Under the pieces are notes generated by a model. It worked only from the letters and a program-made list of their open reading frames with translations, made no database searches and had not been told where the DNA came from. Positions 1-8,251 of a DNA stretch of 30,355 bases are shown piece after piece; position 1 is the stretch's first letter; each line of letters starts with the position of its first letter. Source of the stretch: a virus. The position numbers were made by a program, and so were the translations under genes. The stretch spans positions 1 through 30,355 of the IMG/VR virus record IMGVR_UViG_3300033994_000555, one strand, 5' to 3'.

Positions 1-10
1 TCTCTCTGTG

Positions 11-16
11 TACAAT
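11..16 (+). promoter_or_regulatory. Possible -10 box upstream of the late genes
   Basis: The hexamer TACAAT lies about 65 nt before the small terminase start and resembles a -10 element. Its -35 would fall outside the window, or across the junction if the genome is circular, so the call rests on one hexamer and its position ahead of the long plus-strand structural operon. Confidence 0.3.
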
Positions 17-51
17 CAGAGCGAATCAGCGTTGGGCTTATCACCCACGCA

Positions 52-80
52 AGAGAGAGAACCAGCAGAGAGAGAAACCA
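52..80 (+). repeat. Purine-rich direct repeat before small terminase
   Basis: AGAGAGAGAACCA (52-64) is repeated almost exactly as AGAGAGAGAAACCA (67-80), directly before the GTG start at 82. It can act as a purine-rich ribosome binding region. Because it sits at the terminase end of the genome it might instead be a terminase recognition or packaging site; the sequence alone does not decide. Confidence 0.5.
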
Positions 81-81
81 A

Positions 82-561
82 GTGACAGGGAATCGGAACA
101 GTGGTGGCAGGAACAAGAAACCTGTTGAAGCCAAAGCAAGGTTGGGTCAGGCAAGCGTGACTGAACTTGCTGTTGTGAAACAGACTGTTGATGTGAAGAA
201 GGCTGGTGCGCCTAAGCCAATCAGACCGTTGGTGAAGGGTGGTGCTGGTGAACAGTTGTGGCAATCGTTGTGGGCTTCATCGGCTGTGTGGGTTAGACCT
301 GACACTGATGTTGAACTGGTGCAGATGTTGTGCGAGATGACTGAAGAGTATGTTGCGTTGCGTATGCAGGTGATTGTTGATGGTGATTATCACGATAGGT
401 CTGCGCTGCGAATGTTAGAGAAGCAAAGGTTCTCGCTGATTTGTGCGTTGGGTCTTACACCTGTTGACCGTTCACGATTGGGTTTGCAAGCAGTGCAGGT
501 TGAAAGCCAGATGGAATTGTTCAGAAAGTCTGTTGCAAAGAAGCGTGCCAATGAAGCCTAA
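82..561 (+). CDS. terS: Small terminase subunit (P27-like)
   Basis: Predicted DNA-recognition subunit of the packaging motor. The 159-residue product starts with GTG and has a basic N-terminus (NRNSGGRNKK), a helical middle region, and near residues 125-140 the stretch LGLTPVDRSRLGL, which is characteristic of P27-family small terminases. It directly precedes and overlaps the large terminase, the canonical arrangement. Start chosen at 82 because a purine-rich tract lies just upstream. I recognise the family from the C-terminal motif, length and position; the DNA-binding helices are not individually identifiable by eye. Confidence 0.8.
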   Translation: MTGNRNSGGRNKKPVEAKARLGQASVTELAVVKQTVDVKKAGAPKPIRPLVKGGAGEQLWQSLWASSAVWVRPDTDVELVQMLCEMTEEYVALRMQVIVDGDYHDRSALRMLEKQRFSLICALGLTPVDRSRLGLQAVQVESQMELFRKSVAKKRANEA

Positions 562-2020
562 GCAGTTGTGGCAACCTGCGTTCTACACACCAAGCATCAG
601 CAAGATTAGTGATGGTGATGATGTGATTGATTTTGCGCAACACTTCTTGCGTTTGACTAAGGGTGTCAAAGCGCATGAGCCTTTGGTCTTTACTGATTGG
701 CAACAGTGGCTTCTGCGTTCAATGTTAGAACGCAACGCCAATGGGCGTTTGAGATACAAGCGTGCGCTGGTTGGGTTGCCCCGTAAGCAAGGCAAATCAC
801 TGTTGGGTTCTGCGCTTGCGCTGTATGGGTTGTTTGCTGGTGAAGCAGGTGCGGAAGTTTATTCAGCAGCAGGTGACAGACAGCAGGCACGCATTGTGTT
901 TGAAGAAGCCAAACAACAGATTGTTCAATCACCATCGCTGATGCCTGAATGCAAGGTCTATCGTGACGCGATTGAAGTCCCTGCAACAAACGCTGTGTAC
1001 CGTGTGTTGTCGGCTGATGGAAAACTGGCGCAGGGTTTGAACCCATCGCTGGTCATCTTTGATGAACTTCATGTGCAACGCAATGATGATTTGTATGACG
1101 CTTTGACTATGGGTTCTGGTGCGCGTCTTGACCCATTAGTGGTGGCAATTACTACTGCTGGTTATGACCTAGAAACATTGTGTGGCAGGTTGTACCAATA
1201 TGGCAAACAGGTTGCTGCTGGTGAAGTTGTTGACCCTTACTTTGGTGCGTGGTGGTGGGAAGCCAAAACTGATTGCAATGTGAATGACGAAAAGCAATGG
1301 AAGATTGCCAACCCTAATCTGGCGTTGGGACTTCTTGACATGGAAGATATGCGTGTGAGCGCACAGCAGTCATCTGAATCAGCAATGCGTAGATTCCGTC
1401 TGAACCAGTGGGTGCGTGCGCAAGAATCATGGTTGCCTGCTGGCGCATGGGACAATTGCAACAATCCATCAGCAAGTGAAATCAACGCATATGACCCTGC
1501 GTGGGTTGGCATTGACATGGCGTTGAAGCATGACAGCATCGGCATTGTGATTGCACAGCCACACGATGACGGGAAGATTGGTGTGAAGGCAAAGATATTC
1601 CACCCCGATATTGACGGTATTGATATTCACGCTATTGAAGAACACCTACGCTTCTTGCACAATGAATACAATGTTCAAGAGTTTGCGTATGACCCTGCGT
1701 TCTTTCAGCGTTCAGCAGAAGCGTTGTATGACGATGGGTTGCCAATGGTTGAGTTTCCGCAATCAGCACAGCGAATGATTCCTGCTTGCGGTACTACATA
1801 TGAACTGATTGTTGGCAAGAAGATTGCCCATGATGGTTCACCTATGTTCACTGACCAAGTGTTGTCAGCAGCACAGCGCATGACTGAACAGGGTTGGCGA
1901 TTGTCCAAAGGTAAGTCACGCAGAAAGATTGACGCGTGCATTGCACTAGTCATGGCTATTGACAGGGCAACTAGGCGTGGCACTAGTACACCACAACCTA
2001 TGATTGCGTCAGTATGGTGA
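551..2020 (+). CDS. terL: Large terminase subunit (ATPase/nuclease)
   Basis: Motor ATPase and headful/cos nuclease that packages DNA through the portal. The 489-residue protein has a Walker A-like P-loop GLPRKQGKSLL (about 75-85), Walker B LVIFDE (167-172) with the catalytic Glu, and an RNase H-like nuclease domain from about 318 (GIDMALKHDS, then YDPAFF at about 380 and DACIALVMAIDRA at about 461-473) supplying the acidic metal ligands. The ATG at 551 overlaps the end of terS by 11 nt and gives the usual N-terminus. An in-frame upstream start at 443 would add 36 residues lying wholly inside terS and is unlikely. Confidence 0.95.
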   Translation: MKPKQLWQPAFYTPSISKISDGDDVIDFAQHFLRLTKGVKAHEPLVFTDWQQWLLRSMLERNANGRLRYKRALVGLPRKQGKSLLGSALALYGLFAGEAGAEVYSAAGDRQQARIVFEEAKQQIVQSPSLMPECKVYRDAIEVPATNAVYRVLSADGKLAQGLNPSLVIFDELHVQRNDDLYDALTMGSGARLDPLVVAITTAGYDLETLCGRLYQYGKQVAAGEVVDPYFGAWWWEAKTDCNVNDEKQWKIANPNLALGLLDMEDMRVSAQQSSESAMRRFRLNQWVRAQESWLPAGAWDNCNNPSASEINAYDPAWVGIDMALKHDSIGIVIAQPHDDGKIGVKAKIFHPDIDGIDIHAIEEHLRFLHNEYNVQEFAYDPAFFQRSAEALYDDGLPMVEFPQSAQRMIPACGTTYELIVGKKIAHDGSPMFTDQVLSAAQRMTEQGWRLSKGKSRRKIDACIALVMAIDRATRRGTSTPQPMIASVW

Positions 2021-2024
2021 TGGC

Positions 2025-2153
2025 ATGAAACTGTTGATTGCTGAAACCATTGGTCTTGTTATTGCTTGCGCAGGTGTATTTATGATTCATATCCCTAGTG
2101 GATTTATCGTCACTGGTGTTGCTGTTGTTGCGATGATTGAAGCCAACGCATGA
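2025..2153 (+). CDS. 42-residue hydrophobic membrane peptide
   Basis: A tiny gene filling the terL-portal gap. It starts 4 nt after the terL stop and its TGA overlaps the portal ATG as ATGA. The product begins MKLLIAETIGLVIACAG and is hydrophobic over most of its length, with a Pro-Ser-Gly turn near residue 25, so one or two membrane segments are possible. The tight coupling to both neighbours argues that it is translated. Function unknown. Confidence 0.6.
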   Translation: MKLLIAETIGLVIACAGVFMIHIPSGFIVTGVAVVAMIEANA

Positions 2154-3361
2154 GCCTGTTCAGGAAGGTTGAGCAACGCCAGTTGCCACCAAGCATTGAC
2201 CCATCAGGGTTGACTGCAAGACCTGCGTATGGTTCTTCTGCTGGTGAGATTGTTGACCAGAACACAGCCTTCACCAGCACAACCATCATGGCTGCTGTGA
2301 CACTGCTTGCTGATTCTGTCGCGTTGATGCCTTTGGACTTGTACCGTGAAGTCAACAGCCGATACGAAAAACTGTCAAAGCCTTTGGTGTTGCGCAAGCC
2401 CAACGCAGAGCAAACAATGTTTGACTTTGTACACCAGTTCATTGCCACGCTTGCCATTCATGGCACTTGCTTTGTTTATGCACCACGCAAAAACGGCATG
2501 GTTGTTGAGTTGAGAAACATTCACCCTGACAGGGTTTCAATTCAAATTGACACCAATGAAAACAGCATTACTTATGGCGAACGCATCTACACCATCAGTG
2601 GTAGTTCTGAACAGTTCACTAGTGATGTGTTGAAGCAGGTTGATTGGTTGCGTTTCCCTAATCAGGTGCGTGGTCTTTCACCCATTGATTCATTGCGTCA
2701 GGCAATCGGAACCAACATCGCTATTGACCGTTTCTTGGCGCAGTTTTATGGCGATGGCGCAACGCCATCTTCAGTATTAGAGACTGACAACAACTTGTCA
2801 CCTGAAGCAGCAGAAGTGTTGCGTCAGACATGGGTTGACACGCTCTACAAGAACCGCAAGCCAGCAGTCTTGACTGGTGGTTTGAAGTGGCGCAGTGTCA
2901 CTGTGTCTGCTTCTGACATGGATACCATCAACTATCGTGAAGCAATTGTGCGTGACATTTCACGCGCATACAGAATCCCATTGCACATGATTAATGGTTC
3001 TGGTGGCGACACACAGACATATCAGAATGTTGAATCAGCAGGTATCAACTTCTTGCGCCACACGCTGTTGCCTTGGTGCAGAAGGCTTGAAGATTTGATA
3101 ACTGAATTGATGTCCCCTGATGAACAGGTGCGCTTTGATGTGAATGAGTTTGCACGCGCTGACTTGCTGACCCGTGTGCGCGCACAACAAGTAATGATTA
3201 TGTCAGGGACTTTGACACCTAATGAGGCACGCCACATTGAAGGCAGAGAGCCTTATGAGGGTGGTGACCAGTTCATTCTTGGTATTGCTGGCGCACCTGT
3301 CGCTGGTGTTGAAGGTGGCGATTTGCCCACATTGGGCGTGGATAGTTTGGTGCATGAATGA
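2150..3361 (+). CDS. HK97-family portal protein
   Basis: Forms the dodecameric portal at the capsid vertex through which DNA is packaged and ejected. The 403-residue length and sequence fit the phage_portal (HK97 gp3) family: N-terminal FTSTTIMAAVTLLADSVALMP, then YREVNSRYEKL, the WLRFPNQVRGLSPIDSLRQA segment, and YRIPLHMI followed by QNVESAGINFLRHTLLPWC. It lies between terminase and protease, as expected. The start overlaps the preceding small gene (ATGA) and the end overlaps the next gene in the same way. Confidence 0.95.
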   Translation: MSLFRKVEQRQLPPSIDPSGLTARPAYGSSAGEIVDQNTAFTSTTIMAAVTLLADSVALMPLDLYREVNSRYEKLSKPLVLRKPNAEQTMFDFVHQFIATLAIHGTCFVYAPRKNGMVVELRNIHPDRVSIQIDTNENSITYGERIYTISGSSEQFTSDVLKQVDWLRFPNQVRGLSPIDSLRQAIGTNIAIDRFLAQFYGDGATPSSVLETDNNLSPEAAEVLRQTWVDTLYKNRKPAVLTGGLKWRSVTVSASDMDTINYREAIVRDISRAYRIPLHMINGSGGDTQTYQNVESAGINFLRHTLLPWCRRLEDLITELMSPDEQVRFDVNEFARADLLTRVRAQQVMIMSGTLTPNEARHIEGREPYEGGDQFILGIAGAPVAGVEGGDLPTLGVDSLVHE

Positions 3362-3621
3362 AGGCTTACAAAGTAACTGTGACCGATACTGTGACACTGC
3401 TAGTGGCTGCTGATGACATCAACAGACCTGTATTTCTTCATGTGAACAACAATGAGACTTGCTACATAGGCGGTGCTGATGTCACTGTTGCAGAAGGGTT
3501 CCCCATCATTAAGCATGGCGCACCCTTGGCTGGTGGGCTTCCACCAAAGACTGCGTTGTACGCAATCGCTGAAGCAGGCAAGAGCATTGATATGCGTGTG
3601 ATTATCCCACCTACTGACTAG
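3358..3621 (+). CDS. Small beta-rich structural-type protein
   Basis: The 87-residue product shares an ATGA overlap with the portal gene. It contains VNNNETCYIGGADVTVAEG and LPPKTALYAIAEAG, a pattern of small phage head or decoration-type beta domains often found beside portal or capsid genes. No catalytic residues and no signal peptide. Co-transcription with portal and protease suggests a virion or assembly role, but I cannot name the function. Confidence 0.7.
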   Translation: MKAYKVTVTDTVTLLVAADDINRPVFLHVNNNETCYIGGADVTVAEGFPIIKHGAPLAGGLPPKTALYAIAEAGKSIDMRVIIPPTD

Positions 3622-3629
3622 GAAAAAGA

Positions 3630-4994
3630 ATGCCTTACTACATCAGTGACACAATGAATGACTGCGCAGGGTGGGCAACCATCAAGGCTGATACCCCTGA
3701 AAGCGCACCTGAAACAATTGGTTGCCATCAAACAAAGCAAGACGCTATTGACCAGATGGTTGCTGTCTCATTATCTGAAGAACTAGAACCAATGGGTGAT
3801 TGGGCAGAACGCGCACTACTCACCAACATTGAACTAATTACTGATGATGATATGAATGAGCAGTATGAAATGAAGCAAGACCCATCAATGCAAGTTGACG
3901 CATTGAAGCGTGCATATGACGCAGTGAAAAGCATTCTTGATGAAATCGCTGAAAAGATTGGTGAATCAGAACTTCAATATGAAGATGATGATGAACTTGA
4001 AATTGAGATGGATTCAAGAGCGCAACGCCAGATTGATTTATCAGCACCACAGTTCATGCGTGACAATGCCAAGCGTGGTTTGGAATACCACGCAGAAGGA
4101 TTGTCTGGTGATGGGCTTCAGCCACAGACCGTTGAAGATGCACGCAGTATGGCTTCAGGTGAAGTCACTGTTGATAAGTGGCGCAAAATTGCGCCTTGGA
4201 TAGCACGACATATGGTGGACTTAGACGCAGCAGATGGTGAAATCACAGCAGGTGTTGTGGCGCATCTTCTGTGGGGCAGTGGTTCAACAAAGGAAGAAGC
4301 ACAAAGAACTATGGACTACGCACAAGGAATCATTGACAATCTTGATGCTGAACTTGAAGATGAAGAGAGAACTGCACCAGCAGTGCGCGAACATCGTTGG
4401 GTGATTAGCAAGAGCAATGAACAGCGCAAGCAGATTGCATACACCAATCTTGAATTGCGTGCGCTTGACGATTCTGAAGATGGTTGGACTGTCAGTGGAT
4501 ATGCAGCCGTGTTTGATTCACCATCAGAGCCGTTGCCTTGGACAGAGTTTGTGCGCAGGGGTGCATTCAAGAAAACCATCAATGATGGTGCTGATGTGCG
4601 TTTGCTTATTGACCATACAGGTGTGCCACTGGCACGCACAAAGTCAGGCACACTGACCCTGCGTGAAGATGACAAAGGTTTATTCATGGAAGCACGCCTA
4701 GACCCAAACAACCCTGACGCAGTGAAGATGCGCAGTGCGTTGATGCGTGGCGATGTCACACAGATGTCTTTTGCTTTTGAAACAATCAAAGATGGTTGGA
4801 ATAGCGACAGGTCAGTGCGTGAACTGAAAGAAGTCAGGCTTCATGATGTCAGCCTTGTCACCTACCCTGCCTATGAAGAAACCAGTGCAGAGATTCGCAA
4901 CAACCAATCAAATGAAACAGTGATTGCTACCGTTGCTTCAACATCGCTACGCAAAGCACAAATTGCGCTTGCGATGGCAAGAGCCGTCAACTAG
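3630..4994 (+). CDS. Prohead protease with long N-terminal extension
   Basis: Maturation protease that cleaves the capsid delta domain and scaffold. The C-terminal half (about 270-425) is an HK97 prohead protease-type (U35) domain: LELRALDDSEDGWTVSGYAA, candidate catalytic His329 in LLIDHTG, candidate Ser380 in TQMSFAF, and the closing VRLHDVSLVTYPAYEET. Residues 1-250 are extra: a small N-terminal domain (about 1-60), an acidic linker (about 110-130) and a helical module with NAKRGLEYHAEG and WIARHMVDLDA (about 145-245) that I associate with other phage protease or capsid-region proteins. A good ribosome site (GGAAAAAG) precedes the ATG. The extension may act as a fused scaffold; that is inference. 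Confidence 0.9.
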   Translation: MPYYISDTMNDCAGWATIKADTPESAPETIGCHQTKQDAIDQMVAVSLSEELEPMGDWAERALLTNIELITDDDMNEQYEMKQDPSMQVDALKRAYDAVKSILDEIAEKIGESELQYEDDDELEIEMDSRAQRQIDLSAPQFMRDNAKRGLEYHAEGLSGDGLQPQTVEDARSMASGEVTVDKWRKIAPWIARHMVDLDAADGEITAGVVAHLLWGSGSTKEEAQRTMDYAQGIIDNLDAELEDEERTAPAVREHRWVISKSNEQRKQIAYTNLELRALDDSEDGWTVSGYAAVFDSPSEPLPWTEFVRRGAFKKTINDGADVRLLIDHTGVPLARTKSGTLTLREDDKGLFMEARLDPNNPDAVKMRSALMRGDVTQMSFAFETIKDGWNSDRSVRELKEVRLHDVSLVTYPAYEETSAEIRNNQSNETVIATVASTSLRKAQIALAMARAVN

Positions 4995-5054
4995 CCACAC
5001 GCCAGTGCGACACTCACCACAACAACAAACCCACTACAAGATTGGAAGCCCCAA

Positions 5055-6359
5055 ATGGCACTTTCAGAAAAGTTGATTGAAAAGCGTGACGCACATCTTG
5101 CATCTGCACAAGGCATCGTTGATGCAGCAGAAGCAGAAGCGCGTGACTTAACCACAGAAGAGAATGACACCATTGGTGTTGCTCTTCGTTCCGCATCAGA
5201 ACTTGATGCACAGATTGCACAGCACAAGGAACTTGAAGCACGCAATGCAAGCGCAACAGAGATGCGTTCGCAGGCTGGCTTGATTTCACCTGCTGTTGTC
5301 AAGTCTGAACCACGCACCTACACACGCGAGAACCGCAGCGCATCTTTTTTGGCTGACGCATTCGCAGCACAGTTCAACAATGACTATGTTGCCAAAGAGC
5401 GTCTTGCACGCCACATGAATGAAGAGCGTGTAGAACGCCGTGATGTAACTTCAGCAAACTTTGCTGGCTTGATTGTTCCGCAGTTCTTGACTGAACTTGC
5501 AGCACCATTGGCACGCGCTGGTCGCCCCGTTGCAGATGTTGCAGCCAAGCATCAGTTGCCTGCTGCTGGTTTGACCATCAGCATCAGCAAGGTCACCACT
5601 GGTTCAAGCACAGCAGCACAAACAGAAGGTGATGCTGTTTCTGAAACCAACATGGACGACACCAAGTTGGACATCAGCGTTGTCACCATCGCTGGTCAGC
5701 AGACAGTTTCCCGTCAGGCTCTTGAGCGTGGCACAGGCGTTGATGCGCTTGTGATGAATGACTTGATTCGTTCATACCACACGACACTTGACGCAGCCGT
5801 TGTTGCAGAGATTGAAGCATCTGCTGGTCAGTCAGTGACCGCAACAGATGCATCACCAACCGTTGCTGAACTGTATCCAAAACTTCTTGATGCAATTCAG
5901 AAGGTTCAGACCACCTACTACGGCAACCCCAATGTCATCATCATGCACCCACGCCGTTTGGCATGGATTCTTGCAGCCCTTGACAGCACCAACCGTCCAT
6001 TGGCTGTACCTGTTCCACAGTCACCAATGAACGCACTTGCTGTTGGCGATGGTGGCGTGGTTCGCTACGCAAACAGTGGCTACGCAATCGCAGGACTTCC
6101 TGTGGTCACAGATGCCAATGTTGCAACCAACCAAGGTTCAGGAACCAACCAAGACGCAATCTACATTGGTGATACCAATGAGTTGCACCTTTGGGAAGAA
6201 TCAGACGGTGCGCCAATGTACCTTCGCTTTGACCAGCCAAAGGCTGCACAACTTGATGTGCTTGCAGTTGTCTATGGTTACAGCGCATACACAGCCAACC
6301 GCTATGCAAACGCATGGGCAAAGGTAACTGGTACAGCACTGGTGACCCCAACCTTCTAA
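5055..6359 (+). CDS. Major capsid protein (HK97 fold)
   Basis: Main shell protein, 434 residues. Residues 1 to about 75 are charged and helical, consistent with a cleavable delta (internal scaffold) domain. The mature region starts around RSASFLADAF and contains GLIVPQFLTELAAPLARAG, ISKVTTGSSTAAQTEGD, the E-loop region and IMHPRRLAWILAALD, all typical of HK97-type capsids. Next to the protease that would process it. A perfect hairpin follows the stop codon, as often seen after highly expressed capsid genes. Confidence 0.95.
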   Translation: MALSEKLIEKRDAHLASAQGIVDAAEAEARDLTTEENDTIGVALRSASELDAQIAQHKELEARNASATEMRSQAGLISPAVVKSEPRTYTRENRSASFLADAFAAQFNNDYVAKERLARHMNEERVERRDVTSANFAGLIVPQFLTELAAPLARAGRPVADVAAKHQLPAAGLTISISKVTTGSSTAAQTEGDAVSETNMDDTKLDISVVTIAGQQTVSRQALERGTGVDALVMNDLIRSYHTTLDAAVVAEIEASAGQSVTATDASPTVAELYPKLLDAIQKVQTTYYGNPNVIIMHPRRLAWILAALDSTNRPLAVPVPQSPMNALAVGDGGVVRYANSGYAIAGLPVVTDANVATNQGSGTNQDAIYIGDTNELHLWEESDGAPMYLRFDQPKAAQLDVLAVVYGYSAYTANRYANAWAKVTGTALVTPTF

Positions 6360-6379
6360 TCCTTGAAGGTTCAATAGTT

Positions 6380-6424
6380 TGATGGTGCTGGCTGTGAGTA
6401 GAGACACGGCAGCCAGCACCATCA
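6380..6424 (+). terminator. Perfect 15-bp hairpin after the capsid gene
   Basis: TGATGGTGCTGGCTG (6380-6394) is exactly complementary to the inverted arm at 6410-6424, with a 15-nt loop. It lies 20 nt after the capsid stop. Only a short T tract follows, so it may be a partial terminator or a 3' stabilising stem that lowers expression of downstream genes or protects capsid mRNA. Confidence 0.65.
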
Positions 6425-6439
6425 CCTTTGAAAGAAAAC

Positions 6440-6643
6440 ATGAACACACAATTGATTGATGCGCTTCTTATTGAGCGTGAAGGATATGTGCGCAGGAATC
6501 TTCCTGACCGCGTGAAGCAAGTTGATATTGCTTTGCGTGATGCTGGCTACACAAAGACCAGCGCACCTATTGAGACTGCAACTGCTGAACCTATGGTTGA
6601 GCGTGCAGCAAAGCCTGCTACCAGAAAGCGTGCAACTGACTAG
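6440..6643 (+). CDS. Small post-capsid protein, unknown function
   Basis: A 67-residue product with N-terminal MNTQLIDALLIEREGYVRRN followed by a second amphipathic helix (RVKQVDIALRDAGY) and a disordered Ala/Thr/Lys tail. This helix pair is common directly after capsid genes in actinophages, but no function is established that I can name. ATG 6440 is preferred over a TTG at 6428 because AAAGAAAA precedes it and the N-terminus then matches relatives I remember. Confidence 0.75.
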   Translation: MNTQLIDALLIEREGYVRRNLPDRVKQVDIALRDAGYTKTSAPIETATAEPMVERAAKPATRKRATD

Positions 6644-6645
6644 CA

Positions 6646-7254
6646 ATGGCAATCGTGAATGGATACTGCACACTTGCACAGGTCAAGGCTGCACTGCGTC
6701 TGACAGACAACGCTGATGACACTTTGCTTGAATCCGCTATTCAATCTGCGTCACGCAGAATTGATGGATACTGCAACAGGTGGTTCTACAAGACACAGCA
6801 GACAGCCATTCAGGTTTACCCTGCCAGCATCTATGAATGTGGCGTACTGAACGACATTGCCAACAGCAGTGTCACAGTAAAGATTGACAGCCTTGGTGAT
6901 GGTTCCTACGCAACTACATGGACACAGGGACAGCAGTACCAACTAGAGCCATTGAACACAGCCATCACAGGAAAGCCATACAGACGCATTGTTTGCATCA
7001 ATGGCTATTCGTTCCCATTCGCCAATGACAAGCCAATGGTGCAGGTCACAGCGCAGTGGGGTTGGAACGCAATACCTGCCGATGTTGAGCAGGCTGCGAT
7101 TCTTTTATCAATGCGCCAGTTTGCGCGTTTGAACGCTGCACTAGGCGTGGTTGGTTTTGCTGACATGGCTATTCAGGTGCGTGCTGTTGACCCTGATGTG
7201 CGTGACTTGTTGCAACAGTTCATCATTCCTACTGCTGGCGCAGGCACTGTCTGA
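6646..7254 (+). CDS. Head-tail connector (HK97 gp6-like adaptor)
   Basis: A 202-residue protein with the signature start of gp6-like connectors: YCTLAQVKAALRLTDNADDT, then LLESAIQSASRRIDGYCNRWF, and a C-terminal helix PADVEQAAILLSMRQFARLN. Such proteins form the ring below the portal. Two nt separate it from the previous stop, and its own stop overlaps the next start by one base. The central beta-rich insertion (about 60-140) makes it longer than the minimal family, as in many actinophages. Confidence 0.85.
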   Translation: MAIVNGYCTLAQVKAALRLTDNADDTLLESAIQSASRRIDGYCNRWFYKTQQTAIQVYPASIYECGVLNDIANSSVTVKIDSLGDGSYATTWTQGQQYQLEPLNTAITGKPYRRIVCINGYSFPFANDKPMVQVTAQWGWNAIPADVEQAAILLSMRQFARLNAALGVVGFADMAIQVRAVDPDVRDLLQQFIIPTAGAGTV

Positions 7255-7664
7255 TGTCATCTGTATCTGCTATCGCAACAGGGCTTCAGGTAAGACTTGA
7301 CACCATCGCTGGTGTGCGTGCGTATTCGTATCAGCCTGAACAATTAAACCCACCATTCGCATACCCCGTATTGAACACTGTGTCTTATCATCAGACAATG
7401 GGCATGGGTAGCGCAATGACACAGTTTGATTGGACTGTGTATGTAGTTGTTGGAAGATGGGTTGACCGTGTTGCAATCACCAACCTTGATGGCTTCTTGT
7501 CACCCACTGGTGCTTCTTCTATTCGTGCTGCTCTTGAAGGTGACCTGACATTGGGTGGTGCTTGTCAGAATCTTGTTGTTGCATCATCTGCAAACATCAG
7601 CGCACTAGAACAAGATGATGCAGAATATCTGCAAGTTTCATTCTCCGTAACTATCTACGCATAA
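7254..7664 (+). CDS. Tail terminator / tail completion-like protein
   Basis: A 136-residue protein between the connector and the tail tube genes, the normal place for the tail terminator. It shows the alpha/beta pattern of such proteins: an N-terminal helix (VSAIATGLQVRLDTI), strands with VYVVVGRWVDR, the GFLSPTGASSIRAALEGD segment and a final strand LQVSFSVTIYA. Assigned from position, length and pattern; the exact family is not certain. Likely caps the tail tube and joins it to the head. Confidence 0.7.
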   Translation: MSSVSAIATGLQVRLDTIAGVRAYSYQPEQLNPPFAYPVLNTVSYHQTMGMGSAMTQFDWTVYVVVGRWVDRVAITNLDGFLSPTGASSIRAALEGDLTLGGACQNLVVASSANISALEQDDAEYLQVSFSVTIYA

Positions 7665-7674
7665 AGGAATCACA

Positions 7675-7842
7675 ATGCAATCATTCAAAGTAATCAGCGA
7701 TAACTGCACACTTGGCAAACAAGGTGCAACTGTTACTGAAGCAGAACTTGAAGGACTAAACTTGCAAGCGTTGCTTGAAGGTGGACATCTTGAAGTTGTT
7801 TCATCAAAGACACAAAAAACCACAACTACGGAAGGTGAATAG
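7675..7842 (+). CDS. 55-residue protein before the tail tube genes
   Basis: Small gene with AAAGGA upstream of ATG 7675. The product MQSFKVISDNCTLGKQGATV continues with TEAELEGLNLQALLEGGHLE and a Thr/Lys-rich tail. The short strand, strand, then helix ending in GGHLE pattern recurs in small proteins encoded between tail terminator and tail tube genes of actinophages. Function unknown; probably virion assembly. It fills the gap between its neighbours exactly. Confidence 0.75.
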   Translation: MQSFKVISDNCTLGKQGATVTEAELEGLNLQALLEGGHLEVVSSKTQKTTTTEGE

Positions 7843-7844
7843 TC

Positions 7845-8249
7845 ATGGCTGTTCTTGCCCTAACTGATGCCAGCATCACAATCAACAGCGTTGCGTTGAG
7901 CAGCAAAGCCAACAGTGTGACCGTCAACTATGAAGTTGATTCCGTTGAAGTCACAGCGTTTGGTTCTAACCACAACTTCATTGGTGGTTTGCAGAACCTG
8001 TCTGTTGAAGTTGCGCTAATGCAAGACTTCGCAGTATCACAAACTGAAGCCACCATCTATCCGCTTGTAGGCACGACAACCACACTGGTCATCAAGCCAA
8101 CATCAGGTGCTGTTGGCGCAGCAAATCCTTCTTACACAATCACAGGTGCTTTTCTTGCTAGTCATTCACCCGTTGCTGGCGGTGTGGGAGAGTTGGCTAT
8201 GACAACGCTTTCGTTCACAGGTGGAACCATCACCAAGGCTGTTGCATAG
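7845..8249 (+). CDS. Major tail tube protein, copy 1
   Basis: A 134-residue predicted tail tube subunit. It starts MAVLALTDASITINSVALSS, is beta-rich, and contains NYEVDSVEVTAFG, GGLQNLSVEVALMQDFA, IYPLVGTTTTLVIKPTSG and LASHSPVAGGVGELAMTTLS, a pattern typical of actinophage major tail proteins. It is followed 2 nt later by a clear paralogue (8252-8686), so the phage encodes two tube-like proteins in tandem. No ribosome binding site is visible; the start follows a stop codon in the context TAGTCATGGCTG. Confidence 0.85.
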   Translation: MAVLALTDASITINSVALSSKANSVTVNYEVDSVEVTAFGSNHNFIGGLQNLSVEVALMQDFAVSQTEATIYPLVGTTTTLVIKPTSGAVGAANPSYTITGAFLASHSPVAGGVGELAMTTLSFTGGTITKAVA

Positions 8250-8251
8250 TC

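Noticed and set aside
443-550. Longer start for the large terminase at 443
   Set aside because: The added 36 residues lie wholly inside the small terminase gene in another frame and do not resemble terminase N-termini; ATG 551 gives the usual coupled start.
4316-4789. 157-residue minus-strand ORF opposite the protease
   Set aside because: Ser/Arg-rich shadow of the protease coding sequence with no supporting signals.
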